From: an uncultured Clostridia bacterium
GTDB taxonomy: Bacteria; Bacillota; Clostridia; Christensenellales; Borkfalkiaceae
Length of the DNA: 64,000 bases
Direction of reading: 5' to 3'
Assembly: GCA_944367045.1 (NCBI GenBank)
Contig: CALVWI010000005.1
Coordinates: forward strand, 46,209-110,208
Shown here one piece after another: positions 52,076-60,457 of this stretch; the stretch's first letter is position 1; every line of letters starts with the position of its first letter. The translations under genes and the position numbers were made by a program. The notes beneath the pieces were generated by a model. That model saw only the letters and a list, made by a program, of their open reading frames with translations, ran no database searches and was not told where the DNA came from.

Positions 52076-54043
52076 CTACACGATCTTGATCTCCCGCTCC
52101 GTCTCCGTCACGCCGATCTTTTCAAAGTCGGGTTCAAGACAGATGCTGCGGGGAACGTCGCCCGTGACCGGCACATAGAAGTCGCTCCCGCAAACCTTGC
52201 ACTTTACAAACGTTTCCGTGCCGTAATCGAGCACCTTTTCCACTTCGGCGGGAAGTCCGTGCTCCGAAATTTTCAAATCGTAGGACGTGAATTCATAGCG
52301 GAACTGCGCAGTGAACGCCTTCCTGCCCGAGAGCGCCGCGAACATCTTCTGCGCGACGTCCATGGGCGCCCTGTATTTCTGCCCGCCGATGACAAAGGAA
52401 TATGCGTTGACCTTCCCGCGTTTGCCCTCCTGCGGGCGCGCCTTTACGCGGTCGAGCGCAAACGTGCCGACGACGCTGTTCATAAGCGGCATGGGCGAGA
52501 CGACTTCCTCTCCGTTCTGCCGAAGGGCGATCCTTTTGAGGTCAAAGGAGAGGCGCACCTTCTCGCCCGCCCTTGCGTCGATGAGCGCGAACAGACTGCT
52601 TCCGCCGACGTTCAGCCTTGCGAGCGGTTTCCCGTCCGCCGTCTCCGAGGAAAGCACTTCGGCCTCGGTCTCTCCGCCCAACGTGACGGCGTCCGTGGGA
52701 AGAAGCAGCTCATACGCCCCATCGGGACATTGCATGGCATCGGGAAGCGTAAGCTCGATGCCCGCCGCCGTCAGCCTCCCCTCCTGCACCGTGCAGGAGA
52801 GATAGTTATACTTGGGGATGCGCGGCAAGATGCTCTCCTCCGTCTGAAAGTCGAAGAGATGCACGTTCTCAAGCCGCAGGACGGCGTCCACGACGTCGCC
52901 GCTCCGGAAATTCTCAAACCCCGCCGCCTTCATGATCACCTGCGTGGGCGATTCGCCGAAGGTATCGCGCGTAAGGTCGATGTCGCCGTAGACGAGCGTC
53001 TCCGTGCCGAGTTCTTCGGTGTGGGAGATCTTCACCCTGATCGTCGCCCCGCGCTCCTTCTCCCCGGCCGCACCGATGGTGATGTCGTCGGCGCGAAGCC
53101 CGATCCAGACGGGCGTCTTGCCGTCGAGGTACCGGGGGATCGCCTTCCCGAGAATGTCACAGGAGGCCGTGACCGGACATTCCGAACCCTTGAAGCGCAT
53201 CTCCACCCGCTCGCCCGTGCGGCACAGCGTTCCCTCGAAGAAATTCATCTGCGGCGTGCCGATGAAGCCCGCCACAAATTTGTTCGAGGGGTTCTGATAG
53301 ACGTTCTTGGGCGTATCGACCTGCTGGATATAGCCGTCCTTCATGACGACGATGCGCGTGCCCATCGTCATCGCCTCGACCTGGTCGTGCGTGACATAGA
53401 TGAACGTCGTCTGCAGGCGGTCGTGAAGCTTGACGATCTCGCTCCGCATCTGCGTCCTGAGTTTTGCATCGAGGTTAGAAAGCGGCTCATCGAGGAGCAT
53501 GACCTTGGGTTCCCGCACGATGGCACGGCCGAGCGCGACGCGCTGGCGCTGTCCGCCCGACATCTCCTTGGGCTTTTTCTTGAGATACTCGGTGATGCCG
53601 AGCACCCCGGCAGCCCCCAACACCTTTTCGTCCAGCTCCTCTTTGGTGTAACGGCGCATGACTTTGACGGGCTTCCCAGCCCTGTCCAAAACGGGGCCGC
53701 CCTGCTTATTGCGCTTGACGTCGGGGATCTTCCGCATCCTCAGACCGAAGGCAATGTTTTCGTAGATGTTCATGTGCGGATAAAGCGCGTAGTTTTGGAA
53801 CACCATCGCAATATCCCTGTCCTTGGGCTCCATGTCGTTCACCACGACGTCTCCGATCCTGAGTTCGCCCGCGGTGATCTCTTCAAGGCCCGCGATCATG
53901 CGGAGCATCGTCGACTTGCCGCACCCCGAGGGGCCGACAAAGACGATGAACTCCTTGTCGTCGATCTGCATATTGAAGTCGTTGACCGCCTTCGTGCCGT
54001 TCGGGTACACTTTATAGATGTGCTTTAAGCTCAGATTTGCCAT
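52076..54043 (-). CDS. MsmX/UgpC-type sugar ABC ATPase with long C-terminal extension
   Basis: The 655-residue protein has Walker A GPSGCGKST (37-45), signature SGGQRQR (162-168), Walker B LLDEP (183-187) and the TOBE-type regulatory part up to about residue 370. Usual MsmX/MalK proteins end there. Here about 280 more residues follow, including a second beta-rich segment and a late CKVCGSDF. There is also an insert of some 20 residues before the signature (about 108-130). It is the last gene of the alpha-glucan operon, but as the only sugar-importer ATPase in the window it may also serve the other two importers, which lack one. Confidence 0.9.
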   Translation of the reverse strand: MANLSLKHIYKVYPNGTKAVNDFNMQIDDKEFIVFVGPSGCGKSTMLRMIAGLEEITAGELRIGDVVVNDMEPKDRDIAMVFQNYALYPHMNIYENIAFGLRMRKIPDVKRNKQGGPVLDRAGKPVKVMRRYTKEELDEKVLGAAGVLGITEYLKKKPKEMSGGQRQRVALGRAIVREPKVMLLDEPLSNLDAKLRTQMRSEIVKLHDRLQTTFIYVTHDQVEAMTMGTRIVVMKDGYIQQVDTPKNVYQNPSNKFVAGFIGTPQMNFFEGTLCRTGERVEMRFKGSECPVTASCDILGKAIPRYLDGKTPVWIGLRADDITIGAAGEKERGATIRVKISHTEELGTETLVYGDIDLTRDTFGESPTQVIMKAAGFENFRSGDVVDAVLRLENVHLFDFQTEESILPRIPKYNYLSCTVQEGRLTAAGIELTLPDAMQCPDGAYELLLPTDAVTLGGETEAEVLSSETADGKPLARLNVGGSSLFALIDARAGEKVRLSFDLKRIALRQNGEEVVSPMPLMNSVVGTFALDRVKARPQEGKRGKVNAYSFVIGGQKYRAPMDVAQKMFAALSGRKAFTAQFRYEFTSYDLKISEHGLPAEVEKVLDYGTETFVKCKVCGSDFYVPVTGDVPRSICLEPDFEKIGVTETEREIKIV

Positions 54044-54079
54044 ATCTTCTCTCCTTTTCCTCGTGTGGGAGGGTGTCCG

Positions 54080-54922
54080 TTATTGTTTTACCGCGCCCGC
54101 GGAAAGTCCGCTGATGAGGAACTTCGACAGGGCAAAATAGAATACGACGATGGGCACGGCGATGAACACCGAGCCCGCCGCAAAGCGGGAAAATTCGGTA
54201 TCGTCGAGCGACATCAATCCGACGGCGACCGTATATAAGTCCTTGTTCTTCAAGAGCAGCTGCGGCAGGATAAAGTCGCTCCACGGCCACACGAAGGAGG
54301 AAAGCAGGGTATAGACGATCATCGGCGCGGCAAGCGGCAGCGTGATCCTTACAAAGATCTTGAAGTTGGACGCACCGTCGATGCGCGCGGCCTCGTCGAT
54401 GGAGGAGGGAATGGTATCGAAAAATCCCTTCTGCGTGAGATAGCCCATCGGCGCGCCCGCCGAATAGATGAGGATGAGCCCCCACTGCTGGTTGATGAGG
54501 TTGAACTGCGTCATCATGAGGTACACCGCCGTCATCGTCATGAACGAGGGAAACATTCCCAAAATGAGCGTCATCTTCATCATCGCCTTGCGCGTCTTGA
54601 AGCGGAAGCGCGACATGACATATGCCGTCAGGATGGTGAGCGACGTGCCGATGAGGCTGCTCATGAGCGCGATGAAGAGCGTATTCAAAAACCAGCGCGG
54701 ATAATTATAGAGCGCGGTATCCGTGAACAGCCGCTTGAAGCTGTCCAGGCTGAGCTCGGCGGGGAAAAAGCCTTCAAACGAGTAGATGGAACCCGTCTTG
54801 GAGAAGGAGGCGAGCACCAGCCACAGGATGGGAAACAAGAATACAAAGCACACCGCGAGAATGATGAGATAGGTGATGGCGACATTGAACAGCTTCTGCG
54901 GCTTTATCTTGAGCTTTTTCAT
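54080..54922 (-). CDS. maltodextrin ABC permease, MalG type
   Basis: The 280-residue membrane protein has six helices and the EAA loop DEAARIDGASNFKIFVRITLP (about residue 170), plus the maltose-subfamily feature YSAGAPMGYLTQKGFFD. It overlaps the malF-type gene by 4 nt and is followed by the ATPase. With its partner it forms the import channel for maltodextrins. Confidence 0.92.
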   Translation of the reverse strand: MKKLKIKPQKLFNVAITYLIILAVCFVFLFPILWLVLASFSKTGSIYSFEGFFPAELSLDSFKRLFTDTALYNYPRWFLNTLFIALMSSLIGTSLTILTAYVMSRFRFKTRKAMMKMTLILGMFPSFMTMTAVYLMMTQFNLINQQWGLILIYSAGAPMGYLTQKGFFDTIPSSIDEAARIDGASNFKIFVRITLPLAAPMIVYTLLSSFVWPWSDFILPQLLLKNKDLYTVAVGLMSLDDTEFSRFAAGSVFIAVPIVVFYFALSKFLISGLSAGAVKQ

Positions 54923-56328
54923 TGATAGGTCTCCTCCTGCTTATAGGATGGCGAAAGGACATAGACCGCGAGCGAGATGACGGACGTCACGATGAAGATG
55001 ATGATGGAGATCGCCGCACCGATGGAATAGTAGTTGTTGTCGATCGACATATTATACAGCCAGTTGATGAGCAGGTCTGTATCGCTCGCGAGGAAGTATC
55101 CCTCCATATACAGGCCGCCGCGCAGGAAGTAGAAGATGCCGAAGTTGTTGAAGTTTGCAATGAACTGCGAGATGAGCACGGGCATCGTGGCGAACAGCAC
55201 ATAGGGAAGGGTGATCTTGACGAACTGCTTCCATGCGCTTGCGCCGTCCACCCGCGCCGCCTCGTAGAGGTCTGTGTTCATGTTGGAGAGAATGCCCGTT
55301 GCGAGCAGCATACTCGAAGGGATATTCAGCCAGGCGTTGGCAAACAGGCCGATGATCCGCGCCGTCCACTTGGCATCGATGTCCAAAAAGCCGATCGCCG
55401 TGCCGCCCGCATCGACGATCATCTGATTGATGGGGCCGCCGTAGGAGAACATATACTTGAAGGCGATGAGCGTGATGAACCCGGGCACCGCATAGGCGAG
55501 AATGGGAAAGAGCCGCCAGAACGTCTTGCCCTTGACGCACTTCTTGTTGAGGAGGAGCGCCAGTCCCAGCCCTGCAAAGTAGTTGAGCGCCGTCGAAAGC
55601 ACCGCCCAGATGATGTTCCACCCGAAGATCTTGAAGAAGGTGGGTGCAAACTGCCCGAGCGTCAGGATCCTGCCGAAGTTGTCGAACCACACCCAGTCGA
55701 CGAGGGCGGGAGGCACGATATCGCCGCCGTAGTTGGTGAAGGCGATGAGGATCATGAAGATGATGGGAAGGATGGAGAACACGCTCACGCCCACGATGGG
55801 CAGGGCGAGCGCCGTCTTGTAGAATTTCTTGTCTAAAAGCTCCGAAAGCTCCTTTTTGAAGGACTTGGGCGCTTTGAGCGTATCTGCCGCGCACTGAATG
55901 GCATAGCAGTCCTTGATGTTGGCGATGTAGAGGACGGCGTAGAAGAGGAGCGCGATCCACGCGAGGATGCCCATGAGCATCATGATGACGGAGTTGTCGC
56001 CCTCGATGCCGTACCACGCGTTGGACTCCACCGTACCGAGCGTGAAGAATCCGAGAAGGTCGGACGCCCCGCGCAGGATAAAGTACATAAGGAAGGCGAT
56101 CTCGACGAGGACATACAAGATCCCCTTCGCCCATTGCCGGTATAAGAGCTGCCCCGCTCCCATAAAGAGCATGGAGGCGCGCACCTTGCCGTTGCCCTGG
56201 CTGAGGATCTCCCTTGCAAGGGCAAATTTTTCCCTGATCCGCCCGGGCAGCGCCTTAAAATAAGCGGCGATCCTTCTGCCCAAGCCCGAAAACCCCTTTC
56301 TTTCTTTGGTCGTTTGAGCTTCCTGCAT
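54919..56328 (-). CDS. maltodextrin ABC permease, MalF type
   Basis: The 469-residue membrane protein is longer than simple MalF/UgpA permeases because of an N-terminal part with three extra hydrophobic segments (about 50-150), as in Gram-positive MalC/MalF proteins. The EAA loop YEAARVDGASAWKQFVKITLP lies near residue 355. AGGAGGG precedes the ATG. It follows the binding-protein gene by 10 nt. Confidence 0.92.
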   Translation of the reverse strand: MQEAQTTKERKGFSGLGRRIAAYFKALPGRIREKFALAREILSQGNGKVRASMLFMGAGQLLYRQWAKGILYVLVEIAFLMYFILRGASDLLGFFTLGTVESNAWYGIEGDNSVIMMLMGILAWIALLFYAVLYIANIKDCYAIQCAADTLKAPKSFKKELSELLDKKFYKTALALPIVGVSVFSILPIIFMILIAFTNYGGDIVPPALVDWVWFDNFGRILTLGQFAPTFFKIFGWNIIWAVLSTALNYFAGLGLALLLNKKCVKGKTFWRLFPILAYAVPGFITLIAFKYMFSYGGPINQMIVDAGGTAIGFLDIDAKWTARIIGLFANAWLNIPSSMLLATGILSNMNTDLYEAARVDGASAWKQFVKITLPYVLFATMPVLISQFIANFNNFGIFYFLRGGLYMEGYFLASDTDLLINWLYNMSIDNNYYSIGAAISIIIFIVTSVISLAVYVLSPSYKQEETYQ

Positions 56329-56338
56329 GCTTTCCCTC

Positions 56339-57778
56339 CTATCCGCGCAATGTGAAGATGGCGTCGTAGATCTGCTGATCGACGTTCACGAGCGCCGCCT
56401 TGATCTTTTCGAGCGTGTCGTACTTATATTCGCCCGCCGACCTGTAAGGGTCCTTTGCGATGTCCTGAAAGAACGTCTGAAGGGGCGTCCAGATCTGGGC
56501 GTTCTCCTTGATGGAGGGCATCACGACGATGTTCCCCTCCTCGAGGTTGGCGTTGATGACCTCCGAAAGCCCGCCGACGTCGGAAGCGACGTCGCTCCGC
56601 GCGGGGACGATGCCGAGGAGCTCGTTCCTGCGGCTGACCATCTCATAGCTCGTCGCGAAGTTGACGAACGCCAGCGCCGCGTTGGGGTAATCGGTATAGG
56701 AGCTGATGGCATAGCCGTTGACGCCGCCCATCATCTTGCTCTCGATGAACCCCTGGCTTTCATCCTCGAGATCCCCGCTCACGGGCAGCTTGGGAATATC
56801 CGCCGTGACGAGGTTCTCCGCGATGTATTCGTCGGAATAGCCGTCTGCCTTCATCTCGTCGACGAACATCGTATAGACGTCGGGCGTGGTGATGGTCGCA
56901 AAGAATTCGCCCGAGGCGAGCGCAGAATAGGCGCCCGTCGTCACCGAGTCGTCGATGCACCGCTCGTCCATGACCGAGGCGAGCTGACGGATGACCCTGC
57001 CTCCGAGTTCGGCATTGCCGGCGCTGTGCCCGATGTCCGAAGGGTCGGTATTGTTGTTCCCGAAGGTATATCCGCCGTAGCTGTAGAGATACCCCACCGA
57101 GAAATAGGGCTCCAAAAACGAGCGCATATAGCCGAACTGCTTCCCGCCGCTCTCCTCCTTGCGCTGTTTGGAGAAGCGGTAGAGGTCCGTCCAATATTCC
57201 ACCATGTCTGGCACGCCGTTCTTGTCGTCGTCCCATTCCTCCTCCCAATTTTCGGGAAGAAGGTCCTTGCGGTAATAGAGGAGCGGCCCCTGAATGTTCA
57301 CGGGCACGCCGAAGATGTTCGCCTGCCCGTCCGTCGTGGCAGAATACGCCATCCACGCCTGATCGCCCACGACGTCGAGGCAATCGATGCTGTCGACGGG
57401 CAGCGGCATGATGTGCCTGCCGTCCACATAGCGCATGATGCGGTCGTTCGCCTGATACAGAACGTCGGGACCGTACCCGTAGGGGCCGTCGTTTTCGAGG
57501 TCGGTATATTGGTCCATGTTGGCGTCCACCGCCGTGATGCCGTACTCCGCATACTCCGCATTGAAGGCGTCCAGAAGTTCCTCCAAATACCCCTGCTTGA
57601 TGGCGGTGTCGTTTTCGAGGATGCGCAGAACGGCGCCCTCTTCGAGTTCGCCCGTGAATCTGTCCGAACCCTGCCCTGCGCTTGCGCCCTCTGCAAACGC
57701 ACCTGCAAAACTCAAGGTGATGATGATCGCCACGATCACCGCAATGTGGGCGACCACTGCACTCAAATTTTTACCCAT
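56339..57778 (-). CDS. maltodextrin-binding protein (MalE-like)
   Basis: The 479-residue solute-binding protein shows INIQGPLLYYRKDLLPENWEE-type family features (GVPVNIQGPLLYYRKDL) and a C-terminal region with PARSDV. The N-terminus is a hydrophobic segment ending AFAEGAS, without a lipobox Cys, unlike the two other binding proteins here. It could stay membrane-anchored or be released. It overlaps the GH13 gene by 8 nt. Ligand maltodextrin is inferred from the GH13 neighbour and the MalF/MalG partners. Confidence 0.88.
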   Translation of the reverse strand: MGKNLSAVVAHIAVIVAIIITLSFAGAFAEGASAGQGSDRFTGELEEGAVLRILENDTAIKQGYLEELLDAFNAEYAEYGITAVDANMDQYTDLENDGPYGYGPDVLYQANDRIMRYVDGRHIMPLPVDSIDCLDVVGDQAWMAYSATTDGQANIFGVPVNIQGPLLYYRKDLLPENWEEEWDDDKNGVPDMVEYWTDLYRFSKQRKEESGGKQFGYMRSFLEPYFSVGYLYSYGGYTFGNNNTDPSDIGHSAGNAELGGRVIRQLASVMDERCIDDSVTTGAYSALASGEFFATITTPDVYTMFVDEMKADGYSDEYIAENLVTADIPKLPVSGDLEDESQGFIESKMMGGVNGYAISSYTDYPNAALAFVNFATSYEMVSRRNELLGIVPARSDVASDVGGLSEVINANLEEGNIVVMPSIKENAQIWTPLQTFFQDIAKDPYRSAGEYKYDTLEKIKAALVNVDQQIYDAIFTLRG

Positions 57779-59477
57779 CGCGATCCTCCCCGATCTTTTC
57801 GATCACAAACCCCGTGCCCGAAAGGGAGCCCCCCTCAAAATTGTGCGAGAGAAGCACCTCCCCTTGCGGCACATAGGGCATCCGCCCTTCGGCGCTCCGG
57901 ACGGTCAGCCGAAGCCGCGCCTTACTTCTCCGTTCGAGCACGAAGAGCTCTCCCTCCGCGCCGAACCTGATATCCCCTTCCGCGACCTCCTCCCTTGCCC
58001 GCAGGCGGGAGAGCGCGCGGATGACCTTTCCGATCTCGGTCGGCGACTCTTCCGTCCGCCAATCCATGCAGCGGCGGCAGTCGGGGTCGTATCCGCCCTC
58101 TAAAGGCACCTCCGTTCCGTAATAGACGCACGGTGCGCCCGTGTGCAGGAAGATGACGGCAAGGGCACTTATGAGCTTGTCCTCGTCCTTGCCTGCAAGC
58201 GTATAGAAGCGGTGCGTATCATGGCTGTCAAGAAGGTTGAGCATCATGCGGTTGACCTGCTCGGTGTTGCGGACATACAGCCCCGCAAGGCGCCTTGCAA
58301 AGCCCTCCGCGTCCAGCGTGCCGTTTTCGAAATAGTCGAGGCACGCCTTGGTGACCGCATAGTTCATGATGCCGTCGAACTGGTCGCCGCGCAGGAAGGG
58401 ATAGGAATCGTGCCAATTCTCCCCGAGAATGACGCAGTCCTCCTTCTGCTCCTTGACCGCCTCGCGGAAGTGCCGCCAGAAGTCGTGGGAGACCTCGTCC
58501 GCGACGTCCAGCCGCCAGCCGTCGATGTCGAACTCCCTGATCCAATAGAGCGCGGCGTCGATAAGATACCTGCGCACCTCCCTGTTGGAGGTATTCAGCT
58601 TGGGCATATAGCGGCACACGCCGAAATACTCATAGTTATCGCCCTCGATCTTGTCGCCGTGAACGAGGAACCAGTCGAAATAGGGCGACTCCCTTCCCCG
58701 CTTTACGACGTCCTGAAATTCGGGGAGCCGCTCGGAGCAGTGATTGAACACCGCGTCGAGCACGATCCTGATGCCGCGCGCATGGGCCTCCCTGACGAGG
58801 GTGCGGAAGGTCTCCTTGTCCCCGAAGTGCGGGTCGATCTCATAGTAGTTGCTGATGTCGTACTTATGGTTGGAGACCGAAGTAAAGATGGGCGTGAGAT
58901 AGAGCGCAGTGACGCCCAAATTCTGAAGATAGTCCAATTTTTGCAAGATCCCCGCAAGGTCGCCGCCCGCAAAGCTCTTCGGCTTCGGGATCTCCCCCCA
59001 CGGGAGGTCGATGTAGGAGGTGTCCTTCCCCCCGTCCCCCATTCTGAAGCGGTCGACGAAGATCTCGTAGAACACCGCGCTCTTGAGCCACGGCACGACG
59101 GGCAGGATGTCCGCGCGGTTGAGAAAGGGCAGCTGGAAGGAGTTGTAGTAGGCGAGCGAGAAGTCGTACCCCTCGCTGACGCCGTCCTCCGAAAAGTAGT
59201 ACGTCTTTCCGCCGCATTCGAGGCGAAAGACATACACGAAGCGCACGTCCTTGAGCCTCACCGTGGCGGTATAGTAGTCGAAGGAAGAGCAGGAAAAGGT
59301 CCTTCGCATCTCCTCGGACTCCTGCACGAGGTAGTAGTCGTATTTATTTCCGTAAACGAGGGTGATCTTCTCAAATACGTCCTCCGGATCGACGCGCAGC
59401 ATCACGCGCACCGTCCTCTCGTCCAAGGCATAGCAATAGACGCTGTCCTCTAAGTGTAGAATCGCCTTGAAGTTCAC
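57771..59477 (-). CDS. GH13 neopullulanase/cyclomaltodextrinase-like enzyme
   Basis: This is a 568-residue alpha-amylase family enzyme without signal peptide. An N-terminal beta domain of about 125 residues leads to FYEIFVDRF, LYLTPIF, the conserved block GIRIVLDAVFNHC, nucleophile Asp in DGWRLDVADE, acid/base Glu in VILGENWHD and LLDSHDTHR. The N-domain and VDRF/NHCS pattern fit cytoplasmic neopullulanases and maltogenic amylases that trim imported maltodextrins or cyclodextrins. The start is GTG at 59477, because GGAGG lies 6 nt before it; the longer frame to 59621 would run into the divergent regulator. First gene of the maltodextrin operon. Confidence 0.9.
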   Translation of the reverse strand: MNFKAILHLEDSVYCYALDERTVRVMLRVDPEDVFEKITLVYGNKYDYYLVQESEEMRRTFSCSSFDYYTATVRLKDVRFVYVFRLECGGKTYYFSEDGVSEGYDFSLAYYNSFQLPFLNRADILPVVPWLKSAVFYEIFVDRFRMGDGGKDTSYIDLPWGEIPKPKSFAGGDLAGILQKLDYLQNLGVTALYLTPIFTSVSNHKYDISNYYEIDPHFGDKETFRTLVREAHARGIRIVLDAVFNHCSERLPEFQDVVKRGRESPYFDWFLVHGDKIEGDNYEYFGVCRYMPKLNTSNREVRRYLIDAALYWIREFDIDGWRLDVADEVSHDFWRHFREAVKEQKEDCVILGENWHDSYPFLRGDQFDGIMNYAVTKACLDYFENGTLDAEGFARRLAGLYVRNTEQVNRMMLNLLDSHDTHRFYTLAGKDEDKLISALAVIFLHTGAPCVYYGTEVPLEGGYDPDCRRCMDWRTEESPTEIGKVIRALSRLRAREEVAEGDIRFGAEGELFVLERRSKARLRLTVRSAEGRMPYVPQGEVLLSHNFEGGSLSGTGFVIEKIGEDRDG

Positions 59478-59491
59478 GAATGTCCTCCGTT

Positions 59492-59509
59492 TGCTGTTGA
59501 CAAACAGCA
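59492..59509. promoter_or_regulatory. palindromic operator between the GH13 operon and the LacI-type gene
   Basis: TGCTGTTGACAAACAGCA has perfect 7-bp arms (TGCTGTT/AACAGCA) around GACA. It overlaps the -35 box of the plus-strand promoter. It would also lie at the start of a minus-strand transcript from the weak boxes TTGCTT/TACAAC (16-nt spacing). One bound dimer could thus control both directions. Confidence 0.6.
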
Positions 59510-59525
59510 GCTCTTGTTGTATTAT
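59497..59525 (+). promoter_or_regulatory. promoter of the second LacI-type gene
   Basis: TTGACA (59497-59502), a 17-nt spacer and TATTAT (59520-59525). The predicted start of transcription (about 59532) falls at the GTG start codon, so the mRNA may be leaderless. Confidence 0.7.
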
Positions 59526-59532
59526 TTTTTGT

Positions 59533-60372
59533 GTGGAAAGCAACGATAACAAGCCGGCAAGGCCCAAGAAAAAAGTTACCAACCGCGACGTCGCCAAATT
59601 CGCGGGGGTTTCGGTCGCCACCGTTTCCTATGTCGTGAACGGAAGGGAGGACCAGCATATCTCCGAAGAGACCAAGATGAAGGTCCTCCATGCGATCAAC
59701 TTCTTAAACTACATTCCCAACCCGCACGCCGTCGGGCTGAACACCCCGCAGCTGAGGACGATCGTCCTCCGCTCGGGCTCCGCCGCCTCTCCCCTTGCGG
59801 AGAGCGAGATCCTCTGTTTCATGCATTCGATGGAGGCCGCCTGCCGCGAACAAGGCTACAGGCTGTTCTACTCGACCGCCAAGGACGCCGAAAAGCTCGC
59901 CGCCAACGCCTGCATCTGCATCGATATGCCCGACGGGGAATTCCGCGCCCTCAGCCGCGCGAACTTCATTCCCGTCATCGCCGTCGACTGCCTTGTCAAC
60001 GACCCCATCTTCTATCAGATCACCGTGGACTACGGAAAGGTGCGCTCGGCCGCCGAAGAGCACTTCGGAAGCGGCTTCACCTATTGCTGCATCGAGCCGC
60101 AGAACGCTCCTCTCAGAGAGGAGATCTTCCGGCAGTTCGCCTGCGTTCGGACGGTCACCTCGGCGAAGGAGCTGAAAAGCTGTCTTGCGGAAACACGGAA
60201 CATCGCCGTGACCCAGCCCGCCCTCGCCGCCATTTTGGAGATGAGCGGGCGGAAGGACGTCTTTTTCTATCAAGAGCACCTCGCCCCGCGGGCGCAGACG
60301 GCCCTCGACTGCATCCGCACCGCCATCGACCGCACGCCGCTCTCCGACCCCGAACACTTCATCAAGGTATGA
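59533..60372 (+). CDS. short LacI-family regulator of the maltodextrin locus
   Basis: The 279-residue protein has a clear LacI helix-turn-helix and hinge: VTNRDVAKFAGVSVATVSYV (about residues 14-33), then NPHAVGLNTPQLRTIVL. The sensor domain is shorter than usual (family about 330 residues) and lacks the normal C-terminal sequence. The only start compatible with the promoter is GTG at 59533, with no ribosome site; the TTG further upstream lies before the -35 box. It is divergent from the GH13 operon, with a palindrome overlapping its promoter, so it probably represses itself and the operon. A maltodextrin inducer is inferred. Confidence 0.82.
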   Translation: MESNDNKPARPKKKVTNRDVAKFAGVSVATVSYVVNGREDQHISEETKMKVLHAINFLNYIPNPHAVGLNTPQLRTIVLRSGSAASPLAESEILCFMHSMEAACREQGYRLFYSTAKDAEKLAANACICIDMPDGEFRALSRANFIPVIAVDCLVNDPIFYQITVDYGKVRSAAEEHFGSGFTYCCIEPQNAPLREEIFRQFACVRTVTSAKELKSCLAETRNIAVTQPALAAILEMSGRKDVFFYQEHLAPRAQTALDCIRTAIDRTPLSDPEHFIKV

Positions 60373-60385
60373 AATAAAAAGCTGT

Positions 60386-60457
60386 CCCCGCCGCCGCATC
60401 GGGCGGCGGGGAACTTGTTCGCCTCTCGTCCGTCTCTTGAGACGGCTCTTTTTATTT
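60386..60457 (+). terminator. double stem-loop terminator after the LacI-type gene
   Basis: CCCCGCCGCC/GGCGGCGGGG (60386-60411) is followed by a second stem, CCGTCTC/GAGACGG (60430-60445), and then CTCTTTTTATTT. The T-run reaches into the stop codon of the convergent lipoprotein gene. Confidence 0.7.

Noticed and set aside
51521-54028. Plus-strand frame of 835 residues across the repeats and the ATPase gene
   Set aside because: Most of it is antisense to the MsmX-like ATPase and the rest runs through the 39-bp repeats, which keep several frames open.
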